A stretch of DNA of 64,000 nucleotides from Leptolyngbya sp. O-77. Lineage in GTDB: Bacteria; Cyanobacteriota; Cyanobacteriia; Elainellales; Elainellaceae. This document shows positions 19,410 through 28,089 of this stretch, one piece after another. Every line of letters starts with the position of its first letter. Position 1 is the stretch's first letter. Position numbers and translations under genes: made by a program. The stretch lies in contig NZ_AP017367.1 of NCBI RefSeq assembly GCF_001548395.1, positions 1,959,001-2,023,000 on the forward strand, read 5' to 3'. The notes under the pieces are model-generated. The model ran no database searches, had not been told where the DNA came from, and saw only the letters and a list, made by a program, of their open reading frames with translations.

Positions 19410-20864
19410 ATGCTGAGTCCGGCTAGTTTATTCCATTCGTTCGATTTAGACATTTCCGACCTGTGGCTGAATTCCATCGCCCCTAATGCTTTTTCGCTGC
19501 TTGCTGAGTCTGGTTCCGCAGAAGAAGCGACGTTCGTTCTAGGCGGTGTTTTGCTCAGCCTGATTGTGGTCTACCTGGCGGCCAAAGCAGGCGGCGAACT
19601 CTGCGTCCGCGTGGGGTTGCCCCCTGTGCTGGGCGAACTGATTGGCGGCGTGGTTGTGGGGGTGTCTGCCCTCCACCTGCTGGTGTTTCCCGAAAGCGGC
19701 TTCCAGGAGTCTGGCTCACTGGTTATGCGCCTGATGGAAGCGACGAGCGGTGTCAGCCCAGAATCCGCTGGCGGCATTTTCCAGGCAGAGAGTGAGGTCA
19801 TCTCCGTGCTGGCAGAGGTAGGAGTCATTATCCTGCTGTTTGAAATTGGGCTAGAGTCCGATTTGAAGGAACTCATCCGCGTCGGTCCCCAGGCAGCAGT
19901 TGTCGCTGTGATTGGGGTCGTGGTTCCCTTTGCAGCAGGCACCGCCGGACTCATGCTGCTGTTTGGGGTGCCGACGGTGCCCGCCATTTTTGCCGGAGCC
20001 GCGCTAACCGCAACCAGCATTGGCATCACTGCTAAAGTGCTGGCAGAAATCCAAAAGCTCAGTTCGCCCGAAGGGCAAATCATCATCGGCGCAGCCGTGC
20101 TAGACGACGTGCTGGGCATTATTGTGCTGGCGGTGGTGGCCAGCCTGGCCAAAACGGGCGAAGTGCAGATTGGCAATGTCATCTATTTGGTGGTCAGCGC
20201 AGCCGTATTTCTGGTCGGCTCTATCTTTTTGGGGCGGTTGCTCAGCCCCTTCTTTGTAGCGCTGGTCGATCGGCTGAAAACGCGGGGGCAGTTGCTGATT
20301 GCCTCGCTGATTTTTGCCTTTGGACTGGCCTACATCGGCGCGGCAATCCAGCTTGAGGGCATTTTGGGCGCGTTTGCGGCGGGGCTGATTCTGGCGGAAA
20401 CCGAAAAGCGAGAGGAATTGGAAGAGCAGATTATTCCGATCGCCGATATGCTGGTGCCCATTTTCTTTGTGGTAGTCGGTGCGCGAACCGATGTCAGCGT
20501 GCTGAACCCGTTTAACCCTGAAAACCGTGAAGGGCTGATTATCGCGATTTTCTTGCTGGTGGTGGCGTTTTTGGGCAAGCTGGTGACGGGGTTGGGCGTG
20601 TTTGGCAAGCCGGGGATTAACCGACTGGCGATCGGCGTGGGCATGGTGCCTCGCGGCGAGGTGGGTCTGGTGTTTGTGGGCGTGGGTTCCGCAACGGGCG
20701 TGCTGTCGAAGTCGCTGGAAGCCGCCATTATCGTAATGGTGATCGGCACAACCTTTATTGCGCCCGCTCTGCTGCGGATTGTCTTTAAGGAGCCAGACTC
20801 GCCTTCTGAAGGGACGGCGATCGCCCCAGAGAGTGCAGAAGCGGGCGCAGTTTCAGCCGAATAA
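19410..20864 (+). CDS. Cation:proton antiporter, CPA2 (NhaS3-like)
   Basis: A 484-residue membrane protein exchanging Na+ or K+ for H+. About 12-13 helices are predicted after a 45-residue leader. The CPA2 core contains the acidic pair region VLDDVLGIIVLAVV and the segment FEIGLESDLKEL. There is no TrkA or RCK domain. Length and sequence recall Synechocystis NhaS3 (thylakoid Na+/H+ antiporter). The C-terminal tail is short and acidic. A strong terminator follows at 20891. Confidence 0.9.
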   Translation: MLSPASLFHSFDLDISDLWLNSIAPNAFSLLAESGSAEEATFVLGGVLLSLIVVYLAAKAGGELCVRVGLPPVLGELIGGVVVGVSALHLLVFPESGFQESGSLVMRLMEATSGVSPESAGGIFQAESEVISVLAEVGVIILLFEIGLESDLKELIRVGPQAAVVAVIGVVVPFAAGTAGLMLLFGVPTVPAIFAGAALTATSIGITAKVLAEIQKLSSPEGQIIIGAAVLDDVLGIIVLAVVASLAKTGEVQIGNVIYLVVSAAVFLVGSIFLGRLLSPFFVALVDRLKTRGQLLIASLIFAFGLAYIGAAIQLEGILGAFAAGLILAETEKREELEEQIIPIADMLVPIFFVVVGARTDVSVLNPFNPENREGLIIAIFLLVVAFLGKLVTGLGVFGKPGINRLAIGVGMVPRGEVGLVFVGVGSATGVLSKSLEAAIIVMVIGTTFIAPALLRIVFKEPDSPSEGTAIAPESAEAGAVSAE

Positions 20865-20890
20865 CCCTATTTTTAGATAACGAAAATTTT

Positions 20891-20925
20891 CCGGTTTCTC
20901 TGACGTTGAGGAACCGGATTTTTCG
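20891..20925 (+). terminator. Rho-independent terminator after the antiporter gene
   Basis: CCGGTTTCTC and GAGGAACCGG form a 10-bp stem (one G-T pair) around TGACGTT, followed by ATTTTTCG. Confidence 0.85.
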
Positions 20926-20960
20926 TATGATCGTCGTTTAAAATATTGCCTGAAAAAACG

Positions 20961-21416
20961 ATGAAGCAACAAAGACCGTTGGCGGTGCTCCTGTCTTTCG
21001 TGCTGACGGGATGCGGTTTTGCAGGTGAGGTGGTTCCCGAAGTCGCACCGACCGTAGGCGAGTTTTCCCTAGAAGAGAACAACCTCTACGGCTGCGGCAT
21101 GGTGCTGTGGAAGCCAGACCGCACTGCACAGGGGCAGTACGTGTTTTTCAACGGCATTGAGGACGGCTCGATGCGAATGCTGATTGACGACGAACTGGTG
21201 GAATTTAGCCGGGTAGACGGCAGCGGACAAGATTTCTACGGACAACAAACGACGCAAACCTTTCGCAGCGCCGACGGAATGATCACGGCATCCGTGACGG
21301 TGACGCTGGGCGAAAAGGGCGAAATCGAAAGCGTGGCGATCGCCAACGGCACAATTCGGGTTGAGCGGGATGGGGCGACGGTCGAGGTTCCGGTCGTGGG
21401 CGATGCCGGGTGTTAG
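20961..21416 (+). CDS. Putative lipoprotein
   Basis: The 151-residue product starts MKQQRPLAVLLSF and has the lipobox LTGC near residue 17, so it should be lipid-anchored. The mature part is a beta-rich domain (CGMVLWKPDRTAQGQYVFFNG, in part, and FRSADGMITASVTVTLGEKGEI) with cysteines near both ends. Small cyanobacterial lipoproteins of this look have no assigned role. The ATG at 20961 is chosen over an in-frame TTG at 20946. It ends 11 bases before the convergent sugar-transport ATPase gene. Confidence 0.78.
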   Translation: MKQQRPLAVLLSFVLTGCGFAGEVVPEVAPTVGEFSLEENNLYGCGMVLWKPDRTAQGQYVFFNGIEDGSMRMLIDDELVEFSRVDGSGQDFYGQQTTQTFRSADGMITASVTVTLGEKGEIESVAIANGTIRVERDGATVEVPVVGDAGC

Positions 21417-21427
21417 ATAGGCGAGAT

Positions 21428-22492
21428 TTAGAGGCGATCGCCCCTCTCCGCATCAAACCAGTGCAAATGCTCCGGCGGTAAGGACAACGCAATTTCTTCT
21501 GAACTCCACGCCGCATCGATTGGCAGCAGGGCGCGTAGCGTGCGATCGTTTGCGCCGGGAATGCGGACGCTGACGAGATTGTTCATGCCCAGGTGTTCGG
21601 TGAGGAACACGCTGCCGTTGATTAGAATGCGATCGCCCGTTCGAGCGAGGCGAACCTGTTCTGGACGAATGCCGAGGGTGACGGCAGAAAGAGACTTAAG
21701 GCGATCGGGCAAGGGAATTTTGGCATCGTTGAGCAGGGCAAACCCGTTTTCGCAGGTCAGGTCAAACAGGTTCATTTGGGGACTGCCGACGAAGCCTGCC
21801 ACAAAGCGATTGGCAGGATGGCTGTAGATTTCCGCAGGCGGCGCAAGCTGCTGAAGTTCGCCATTATTCAAAACCGCCACTTTCGTTGAAAGGGTCATGG
21901 CTTCGGTCTGGTCGTGGGTGACGTAGACGACCGGAGCCTGCTGCGCCGCAAAAAGCTGCTTCAAGTCTGCCCGCACCTGCTCTCGCAGCAGCGCATCCAG
22001 GTTGCTGAGCGGCTCATCCAGCAAAAACACCTCCGGCTGCCGCACCAGCGCCCGACCCAGGGCAACCCGCTGCCGCTGCCCGCCCGAAAGCTGTCCTGGC
22101 TTGCGGTCTAGCAAGTTGCCCAGCCCCAGCACCTCGGACGCAGACGCGACCCGCTGCCGAATTTCTTCCGGTGGAACTCGTCGCAGCTTTAGCCCCGACG
22201 CGATGTTGTCAAACACCGACAGGTGCGGATAGAGCGCGTAGCTCTGGAACACCATCGCGATGTTGCGATCGCCCGGTGGGATGTTGGTAACGGGGCGATC
22301 GCCAATCACCACCTCGCCCCGCGTCGGCTGCTCCAGCCCCGCAATCATCCGCAAAATCGTAGACTTGCCGCAGCCCGACGGCCCCAGCAGCGTCAGAAAC
22401 TCGCCGTCTCCCACTGCTAGGCTCAAATCTTTCACAGGCACTACGCTGGCGCTGTAGGTCTTGTTGAGGTGTTGCAGTTCGAGTTTAGACAT
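21428..22492 (-). CDS. Sugar ABC transporter ATPase (UgpC/MalK type)
   Basis: The 354-residue ATPase powers import by the permeases encoded upstream. The motifs are Walker A GPSGCGKST, signature LSGGQRQRVALGRAL, Walker B VFLLDEPLSNLDA and H-loop YVTHDQTEA. The C-terminal 110 residues form the TOBE/regulatory domain of MalK-type subunits (GIRPEQVRLA). It is last in the operon and separated from the permeases by the PIN toxin-antitoxin pair. A GGGGTTAGGGGTTA repeat lies just upstream of its ATG. Confidence 0.94.
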   Translation of the reverse strand: MSKLELQHLNKTYSASVVPVKDLSLAVGDGEFLTLLGPSGCGKSTILRMIAGLEQPTRGEVVIGDRPVTNIPPGDRNIAMVFQSYALYPHLSVFDNIASGLKLRRVPPEEIRQRVASASEVLGLGNLLDRKPGQLSGGQRQRVALGRALVRQPEVFLLDEPLSNLDALLREQVRADLKQLFAAQQAPVVYVTHDQTEAMTLSTKVAVLNNGELQQLAPPAEIYSHPANRFVAGFVGSPQMNLFDLTCENGFALLNDAKIPLPDRLKSLSAVTLGIRPEQVRLARTGDRILINGSVFLTEHLGMNNLVSVRIPGANDRTLRALLPIDAAWSSEEIALSLPPEHLHWFDAERGDRL

Positions 22493-22595
22493 GGGAGTTA
22501 GGAGTCAGGTGTCAGGTGCCAGGGGTTAGGGGTTAAATGCTGAAGGTTGCGTTTTGCTGAATAGCGTCAATCCTTTTTCAGGGTTGAGTGAAGGT

Positions 22596-23048
22596 TTAGC
22601 TGGGGGCAATGTTTTGCCACAATTCAGCGGATATGAATCTCGATAGATGACCAATATTTGTTGTTGCTATGACCACCTCTGAGCTAACAACAGTCATTGC
22701 TTGAGCGACTAAGATCACGTCGCCATCGATCGTTTTGTCGCCTGCGGTTGGTTGTCCTTGTTGGCGAGCTTGCGCCCAAAGTTGTGCTGCTTGGCGCATT
22801 GTAATAGTTGTAATAGGCAAATACTCAAGAAACTTGGCTAAATCATCTAAACGAGCGATTCCTTTGTGTTTATTGGCTCGCAATAGTTCGCGTCGAACCT
22901 CATAATCTGCAATTTCCGGAATAACAATCTGACTGCCTGATGTGATGTGCAACTGAAGCCATTGAGTACAAGCCGTGCTTTCCGCGGAAAGCTTCGGCTT
23001 GGTCACTAAACCCAATGGCCCGGTGTCTAACACAATGACTCGGCTCAC
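22596..23048 (-). CDS. PIN-domain toxin (VapC-like)
   Basis: The 150-residue ribonuclease-type toxin has the PIN-domain acidic residues: Asp8 in VIVLDTGPLG, a Glu in IPEIADYEVRREL, and Asp in KTIDGDVILVAQA. The end ATTNIGHLSRF is the usual fourth motif. The start is GTG and overlaps the antitoxin stop (GTGA at 23045-23048), as expected for a coupled pair. Target RNA is unknown. The gene sits inside a sugar transporter operon and has fewer HIP1 sites and lower GC than its neighbours. Confidence 0.88.
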   Translation of the reverse strand: MSRVIVLDTGPLGLVTKPKLSAESTACTQWLQLHITSGSQIVIPEIADYEVRRELLRANKHKGIARLDDLAKFLEYLPITTITMRQAAQLWAQARQQGQPTAGDKTIDGDVILVAQAMTVVSSEVVIATTNIGHLSRFISAELWQNIAPS

Positions 23049-23329
23049 CAGGTAATTCCCTTCAATTCAGGTGGAAACAGTCTGCGATCGGATAATCGAT
23101 CATTGTCCAACATTTCAACCAAATATTGCCCTGTTTCCTGCTGCTCTTCCGAATCCTCGTCATCGATCCAAGACTGGAGCAATTGAACGGCCTCGGCTTG
23201 CCGCTGCTTCAACAAAATGGATTTCGTTAAAAGCTGTAATACCAATGCCTCAATTGAAAGCCCTTTTTGACTGGCTTCTTGTAAAAGGTATTGCTCTAAT
23301 TCTGGTGATAGATTAAGAGTTAACGTCAT
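23045..23329 (-). CDS. Antitoxin of PIN toxin pair
   Basis: The 94-residue protein begins MTLTLNLSPELEQYLLQEA, which looks like a ribbon-helix-helix DNA-binding start. An acidic stretch (DDEDSEEQQET) and a C-terminal tail follow that could wrap the toxin. It lies directly upstream of the PIN gene with a 4-base overlap. It would neutralise the toxin and repress its own promoter in the AT-rich gap at 23330-23409. Confidence 0.83.
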   Translation of the reverse strand: MTLTLNLSPELEQYLLQEASQKGLSIEALVLQLLTKSILLKQRQAEAVQLLQSWIDDEDSEEQQETGQYLVEMLDNDRLSDRRLFPPELKGITW

Positions 23330-23409
23330 GAGTCTAATGGCGACATATTTTACATTTTAATTGCTGGGAATTCGTTGTCTTGTTCTTGTCTCTAAAACAA
23401 TTGTCTTGA

Positions 23410-24279
23410 CTAGCCTTTGACTGCGCCGGAGGTGAGGCCCTGGACGATGCGGCGCTGGAACAGGAGGACTAGCACGACCAGCGGCAGGGTGCCGACGACG
23501 GTAGCGGCGGCGAGGGGGCCGTAGGGCACTTCAAAGATGCTGGTGCCGCCGATTTGGGCGGCGGCGACGGGGACGGTTTTCATCGACTCGCGGGTGATGA
23601 AGGTGAGGGCAAAGATGAACTCGTTCCAGGCGAAGATGAATGCCAGAATGCCCGTGGTGAAGAGGGCGGGAGCGGTGAGCGGCACGAGAATTTGGGTGAG
23701 CATTTGCCCTGTATTGTAGCCATCGACCTTGGCGGAGTCTTCTAGGTCGCGGGGAAGCTGCTGAAAGAAGCTCCGCATCACCAAAATCGTCAGGGGCAGG
23801 TTGATCGCAGTGTAGGGAATGATCAGCGCCAGGTAGTTGTTGCCCAGTCCGGCGGCCCGCACTAGCTCCAGCAGCCCCAAAAACAGCAGGATGTAGGGAA
23901 ACAGCGTGACGATCAGGATTAGCGACAGCAGCACATTTTCGCCAGGGAGCTTCAGCCGGGCCAGGGCGTAGGCGGCGGGTGTGCCGATCGCCAAACACAG
24001 CACCGTGGAAATCACCGCGATGAAAAGGCTATTCAGCATGTAGGTGAGGAAGGGGCGGCGGCTGAACAGTTCCGCGTAATGCTGGAGCGTGAAACGGGTG
24101 GGAAAGTAGACATTTGGGACGGCAGAGATGTCGGCGTTGGTCTTGATCGAAGTCAGCACCTGCCACAAAATCGGCGCGAGGCTGAGGACGACGACGAGGG
24201 CGATCGTCCCCACCGTTCCCACCTGTCGCCACGAAATGCGATCGCGCTGAGGGTTAGTCGAAATCGGCTGAGTCGTCAT
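23410..24279 (-). CDS. Sugar ABC transporter permease (MalG/UgpE type)
   Basis: The 289-residue inner-membrane subunit has six predicted helices. The EAA loop that docks the ATPase is visible near residues 185-205 (LEDSAKVDGYNTGQML). The first 20 residues are cytoplasmic and polar. It overlaps the upstream permease gene by four bases (24276-24279), so the two are translated together. Confidence 0.93.
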   Translation of the reverse strand: MTTQPISTNPQRDRISWRQVGTVGTIALVVVLSLAPILWQVLTSIKTNADISAVPNVYFPTRFTLQHYAELFSRRPFLTYMLNSLFIAVISTVLCLAIGTPAAYALARLKLPGENVLLSLILIVTLFPYILLFLGLLELVRAAGLGNNYLALIIPYTAINLPLTILVMRSFFQQLPRDLEDSAKVDGYNTGQMLTQILVPLTAPALFTTGILAFIFAWNEFIFALTFITRESMKTVPVAAAQIGGTSIFEVPYGPLAAATVVGTLPLVVLVLLFQRRIVQGLTSGAVKG

Positions 24280-25184
24280 CGCGTTTCTCCAGAGGCACTG
24301 CGGGCTTTGGACAGAAGGATAGTGGCGATCGCCACCACCGCCACCAGCAGCAAAAACGTCACCACCACCAGCGCCGCGCCATAGCCAAAGTCCAAATAGC
24401 GCATCACCGTGGCGTAGATATAGACGGACACGGTTTCCGTTGCGCCCGCCGGGCCGCCGCCCGTCATCACCTGCACCAGGTCAAAAATGCCAAACGCCTG
24501 AGCAAACCGAAACAGCGACGCAATCACAATCTGCGGCATCAGCAGCGGCAGCGTAATCTGGCGGAAGCTTTGCCAGCGGGTGGCTCCGTCCATGGCGTGC
24601 GCTTCATATAGGTCTTGCGGGATGGATTGCAACCCCGCCAGCAGCAAAATCGCCACAAAGGAAGTCGTCTTCCACACGTCCGCCGCGATCAGCGCCAGCA
24701 TGGCCAGCGTCGGGTCGCCTAGCCAGTTCACGCCCGATTGCAAAATGCCCAGCCGCATCAGGATGTCATTCCACACGCCGTATTGGTCGTTGAAAATCCA
24801 CACCCAGCCCAGCGCAATCAGCGCCGTTGGCAAGGCCCAGGGCAAAACGGCGATCGTCCGCACCCAGCCCCGCCCGCGAAACGCCTGATTGAGTACCAGC
24901 GCCATGCCCATGCCCAAAATTAGCTCCAGCGCCAGCGAAGACAGCGTGAACACCGTCGTATTGCCCAGGCTTTGCCAGAAGCGCCCGTCGGTTGTCATCC
25001 GCCCCAGGTTCTCGAAGCCCGAAAACACGGGCTGAAGCTCCGTCCCCAAATTCTGGGTAAACAGCCCCAGCCAAAACGCCCGCAGAATCGGATAGGCATA
25101 CACCACCGCCAGCAGCAGCAGCGCCGGAGCGACTAGCAGCCAGCCCGTGCAGCGATCGCGTTGTTGGAGAGTTTGGGGAGACAT
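24276..25184 (-). CDS. Sugar ABC transporter permease (MalF/UgpA type)
   Basis: The 302-residue partner permease has six helices and the EAA motif near residue 195 (LYEAHAMDGATRWQSFRQI). Together with the downstream permease it would form the channel. The order binding protein, permease, permease, ATPase is the common cyanobacterial arrangement; the substrate (disaccharide, trehalose or glucosylglycerol) cannot be fixed from sequence alone. Confidence 0.93.
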   Translation of the reverse strand: MSPQTLQQRDRCTGWLLVAPALLLLAVVYAYPILRAFWLGLFTQNLGTELQPVFSGFENLGRMTTDGRFWQSLGNTTVFTLSSLALELILGMGMALVLNQAFRGRGWVRTIAVLPWALPTALIALGWVWIFNDQYGVWNDILMRLGILQSGVNWLGDPTLAMLALIAADVWKTTSFVAILLLAGLQSIPQDLYEAHAMDGATRWQSFRQITLPLLMPQIVIASLFRFAQAFGIFDLVQVMTGGGPAGATETVSVYIYATVMRYLDFGYGAALVVVTFLLLVAVVAIATILLSKARSASGETR

Positions 25185-25194
25185 AGGGAGATGG

Positions 25195-25288
25195 TGGGAT
25201 GAGGAGTGGGGGTGATGAGGAGTGGGGGTGATGAGGAGTGGGGAGAGCGGGTCTCATCATCCCCTCATCTCATTATCCCCTCATCTCT
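25195..25288. repeat. Tandem 16-bp repeat and inverted complement
   Basis: Three near-identical units of TGATGAGGAGTGGGGG (25195-25243) are followed by a complementary C-rich block, CATCATCCCCTCATCTC (25253-25285). The transcript between the binding-protein and permease genes could form a large stem. Such structures often lower expression of downstream permease genes relative to the binding protein. Confidence 0.75.
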
Positions 25289-25291
25289 CCG

Positions 25292-26593
25292 TCACCTCCC
25301 TAACAACCGCCGCGTCTCCACCGCCGCCGCCTGCATTGCCGCTTCGGGCGAGCTGCGGCCGGTGATGGCGGCGCTGAGGTAGCGCTGGAGGATGTCGGAG
25401 GCTTGGGCATATTGGCCGATAGGGGGACGCAGCACGGTGGCATCGAGGACAGGCAGTAGGGCGGGATAATGGCTGAATTTTTCGACGATGGCGGGGTCGG
25501 TGAAGAGCGATCGCCTTGTGGGGACGTAGCTGCTTTCGAGGATGAACTGGCGCTGGGCGTCGATGCTGGTGAAAAACTCGATGACGCGCCACGCTTCGTC
25601 GGGGTGGCGGCTGGTCTGGGAAATGCCAAAGCCCCAGCCGCCCTGGCACGCGCCGCTGTTGTAGCCGGGGGCGTGAACCATCGGCTTGATGCCAAACTTG
25701 CCGCGAATGACGGAATCTTCGGTATTGCTGAGGGCCCAGGCGTAGGGCCAGCTTCGCATGAAGACCGTGTTGCCGCTCTGGAACAGGCGCAGGGCTTCGT
25801 TTTCTTGGTAAGTTGTCACGCCGGGGGGCGAAATGCCCTCATCGATGGTGCGCTTGAGGAATTCCGCAGCGGCGATCGCCCCTGGGGAATCCAGCCCCAC
25901 TTCTCGCGTCTCCGGATTCACCCAAAACGCGCCGAAGCCTTCCAGAATTTCCACAAACATCGCAGCCAGCCCTTCATACTGCCGCCCCTGCCAGACGTAG
26001 CCCCAGTCCGCCAATCCGGACTGCTTGGCGGCGCGGGAAATCTCCAGTAGCTCATCGAATGTGTCTGGTGGCTGTGCGCCAAGCTGCTCCAGAATGTCCG
26101 TGCGATAGTAGAGCATTCCAGCGTCGGAGCGCAGGGGAATGCGGTATAGCCCGTCGCGATAGCGGCCGCCGTCTATGTCGGTGGTCAGAAAATCACTCAG
26201 GTCGCTTTGGGCAGCGCGATCGCTCAAGTCCATTAGCCAGCCCGCCGCTGCAAACTTCGGCACCCAGACGATATCCATGTACACCAGGTCGTAGGGCGAG
26301 TCGCCCAGCAAAAACGACGAAGTGTAGAGGTCTTCGACCAGATTAGTGGCGTTGGGGCCTTCGATCACATCCAGCTTGATGTCGGGATTTTGCGCCTCGA
26401 ATTCTTGAATAAGCGAGGCCCACTGCGTGCCCTCTAGCGCCTGAATCAGCACCGAAACATGGGTCGGCTGCTGCGTCAGCCCCATTCGTCCAACTGCCAG
26501 AAGGCTGATACAGAGCGCGATCGCCAGCCCGACCCAGCGCCAGTTTAGCCGTCTTCTGCCAGACCCCAGGGGCGATCGCCAAAACCCATTCAT
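25292..26593 (-). CDS. Extracellular sugar-binding protein
   Basis: The family 1 solute-binding protein captures the sugar outside the inner membrane. The ATG at 26593 gives 433 residues; a GTG at 26605 is possible. A basic start and a hydrophobic segment (VGLAIALCISLLAVGRMGL) form the signal or anchor. The mature protein has the family features EFEAQNPDIKLDVIEG, YDLVYMDIVWVPKFAAAGWL and GGWGFGISQTSRHPDEAW. It is first in the transporter operon. Confidence 0.92.
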   Translation of the reverse strand: MNGFWRSPLGSGRRRLNWRWVGLAIALCISLLAVGRMGLTQQPTHVSVLIQALEGTQWASLIQEFEAQNPDIKLDVIEGPNATNLVEDLYTSSFLLGDSPYDLVYMDIVWVPKFAAAGWLMDLSDRAAQSDLSDFLTTDIDGGRYRDGLYRIPLRSDAGMLYYRTDILEQLGAQPPDTFDELLEISRAAKQSGLADWGYVWQGRQYEGLAAMFVEILEGFGAFWVNPETREVGLDSPGAIAAAEFLKRTIDEGISPPGVTTYQENEALRLFQSGNTVFMRSWPYAWALSNTEDSVIRGKFGIKPMVHAPGYNSGACQGGWGFGISQTSRHPDEAWRVIEFFTSIDAQRQFILESSYVPTRRSLFTDPAIVEKFSHYPALLPVLDATVLRPPIGQYAQASDILQRYLSAAITGRSSPEAAMQAAAVETRRLLGR

Positions 26594-27037
26594 TCCATCG
26601 CGCACCGCTCAAAATCCCCAATCACAACAGCGCCGCCCGGTGAAGAGAAAACTCCAGGCCGCATTCATTCCCTTTCAAGAAACCACAGGATTGCGGCGAT
26701 CGCCCGCCAAAGGCTCAGATTTGAAACGAAACTTAAAGCGATCGCCAGCAAGGGTTCAAAGCGCGATCGCCACTTTTACTAATTTCGATAAAATACTAGT
26801 CCCCAATATTAGTCCCAATATTAGCCACAAATACTAGTCCCAAATACAGCGTTTTTGAAGCTAGTGAGGTACGTGGATAGTTAAGAAGCGTTTGCCTCGT
26901 CAGGACTGTGTGTGCCTCACCCCGCAAGAAAATGCTGTATTAGCCCCACTCAATCTAGATAGGTCGCATTTCTAGAATCATTCAGTTGGACTTTTCTGAC
27001 CCCAACTTCAGTTGCACATCGTGCCCTGATCATCCTT
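26594..27037. other. Intergenic region with TACTAGTCCC repeat
   Basis: Upstream of the transporter operon. It holds three HIP1 or near-HIP1 sites (26698-26770) and an AT-rich block of four units like TACTAGTCCCAATAT (26793-26850). The operon promoter should be here. No gene is seen. Confidence 0.6.
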
Positions 27038-27304
27038 CTAAACTTTGGTCAAAAAGGGAGACTCGTATATGCTATCAATCTCGAAATCTATACTGGTAGC
27101 TCCGTTTTCCCAAACAAGCTTGTGAACTTTAATGTCTGCATGAGCAAACCAATCCTCATCCACCAAAGGAATGGGAACATCTACTGGAACAATTCTATAT
27201 CCCTCTTTTTGGGCAGAATATCTCTTTCCCTTCTCAAGTTGAGAAGGATAGCCTTGAGAAGGCTTTAACTTTAGGATGCTATTGACTTCACAGGGCATTC
27301 CCAT
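27038..27304 (-). CDS. DUF2584-like protein
   Basis: The 88-residue protein begins MGMPCEVNSILKLK and contains KEGYRIVPVDVPIPLVD. This matches my memory of the DUF2584 family described in Bacillus (start MGMP.E.NT, then KEGYRLYP.DIP). The fold should be beta-rich; the function is unknown. Codon use is AT-richer than in neighbouring genes. It is flanked by a MITE and a pseudogene, which suggests an accessory location. Confidence 0.6.
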   Translation of the reverse strand: MGMPCEVNSILKLKPSQGYPSQLEKGKRYSAQKEGYRIVPVDVPIPLVDEDWFAHADIKVHKLVWENGATSIDFEIDSIYESPFLTKV

Positions 27305-27329
27305 AATTTTTTCTTCAAGCTATTATTTC

Positions 27330-27419
27330 AGGACTTATGCACCTGCGATAAATTTTCTGGGTTTTGGAGGATTTCTCGCTGGCTGTGTCCGCGAGAAATC
27401 CTCCAGATGCGTATGTTCT
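27330..27419. mobile_element. MITE-like element, family A copy 1
   Basis: A 90-bp sequence with inverted ends (AGGACTTATGCACCT at the left; AGAACATACGCATCT read inwards from the right) and an internal stem, GGATTTCTCG and CGAGAAATCC. Two relatives lie at 48715-48801 and 52821-52911. Confidence 0.75.
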
Positions 27420-27497
27420 ATGGTTACAGAAAGACTTTGTATTGACCAAGATGCCAGCTAACAGTCGCGTGCAGACTGCTTAAAGATCCTTCGATAA

Positions 27498-27632
27498 TTA
27501 TCAGGACGCTGCTGGTCAGAGACGGCGTCGAACCGAGACGGGATGCTGGAGGCGGGTGCCAGCGTGTTTTTATCCAAGCCCTATGCCGTAAACGACTTGC
27601 TGCAATGCGCCTATGACATCACCCATCCCTGA
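27498..27632 (+). pseudogene. Remnant of a response-regulator receiver domain
   Basis: The frame ending at TGA 27630-27632 reads DGMLEAGASVFLSKPYAVNDLLQCAYDI. This is the alpha4-beta5-alpha5 end of a receiver domain, including the conserved Lys-Pro. No start codon or phosphorylation site remains upstream. It is a decayed fragment, probably of a once larger gene. Confidence 0.6.
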
Positions 27633-27725
27633 ATAAGCCTTAAGAGGTGGGCGATCGCCTTGAAAATTAGGGATAATTAGGTTAAACATAGGTTAAGAAC
27701 TCGTTAAGCCCTCAAGGAGGCATTC

Positions 27726-27980
27726 ATGGCTGATTGCTCTAATTTCTTCGCGCCGCGCAGCCGCTACTACGGCCCGGTGAAACCCGAAAACCTGGTGTTC
27801 AACGCCAACCTGCAAGAGTTTTCCCACCGAGTCAGCCTGCTGTGCGGTCTGGAAACTAACGGCAAACTCTCTCCTGAAGAAACCTACCAGGAGATTAAAG
27901 CGCTCTGGAAGCATCTCAAACAGTCTAAGAAAGCGCTGGGCATTGGGCAGGTTCCGAGTGCTGCCGACGACGATCACTGA
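27726..27980 (+). CDS. DUF7219-type cyanobacterial protein
   Basis: The 84-residue soluble protein starts after a strong AAGGAGG (27714-27720). Its core, PRSRYYGPVKPENLVFNANLQEF, then a helical half (SPEETYQEIKALWKHLKQSKKAL), matches my memory of a cyanobacteria-specific family (DUF7219). No catalytic motif is seen. It has its own terminator at 28026. Confidence 0.82.
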   Translation: MADCSNFFAPRSRYYGPVKPENLVFNANLQEFSHRVSLLCGLETNGKLSPEETYQEIKALWKHLKQSKKALGIGQVPSAADDDH

Positions 27981-28025
27981 CTGGGCATTCCAGTCTTTCA
28001 AGAGTCCCAAACAACAGTTCAAATG

Positions 28026-28062
28026 GGGAGTTCAGACCGCTGGACTCCCTTTCTGCTTTCTA
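28026..28062 (+). terminator. Terminator after the DUF7219 gene
   Basis: GGGAGTTCAG and CTGGACTCCC form a 10-bp stem (one G-T pair) around ACCG, followed by TTTCTGCTTTCT. Confidence 0.75.
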
Positions 28063-28089
28063 GTCTGGAGGCGAGGGATGCGGAACCAA

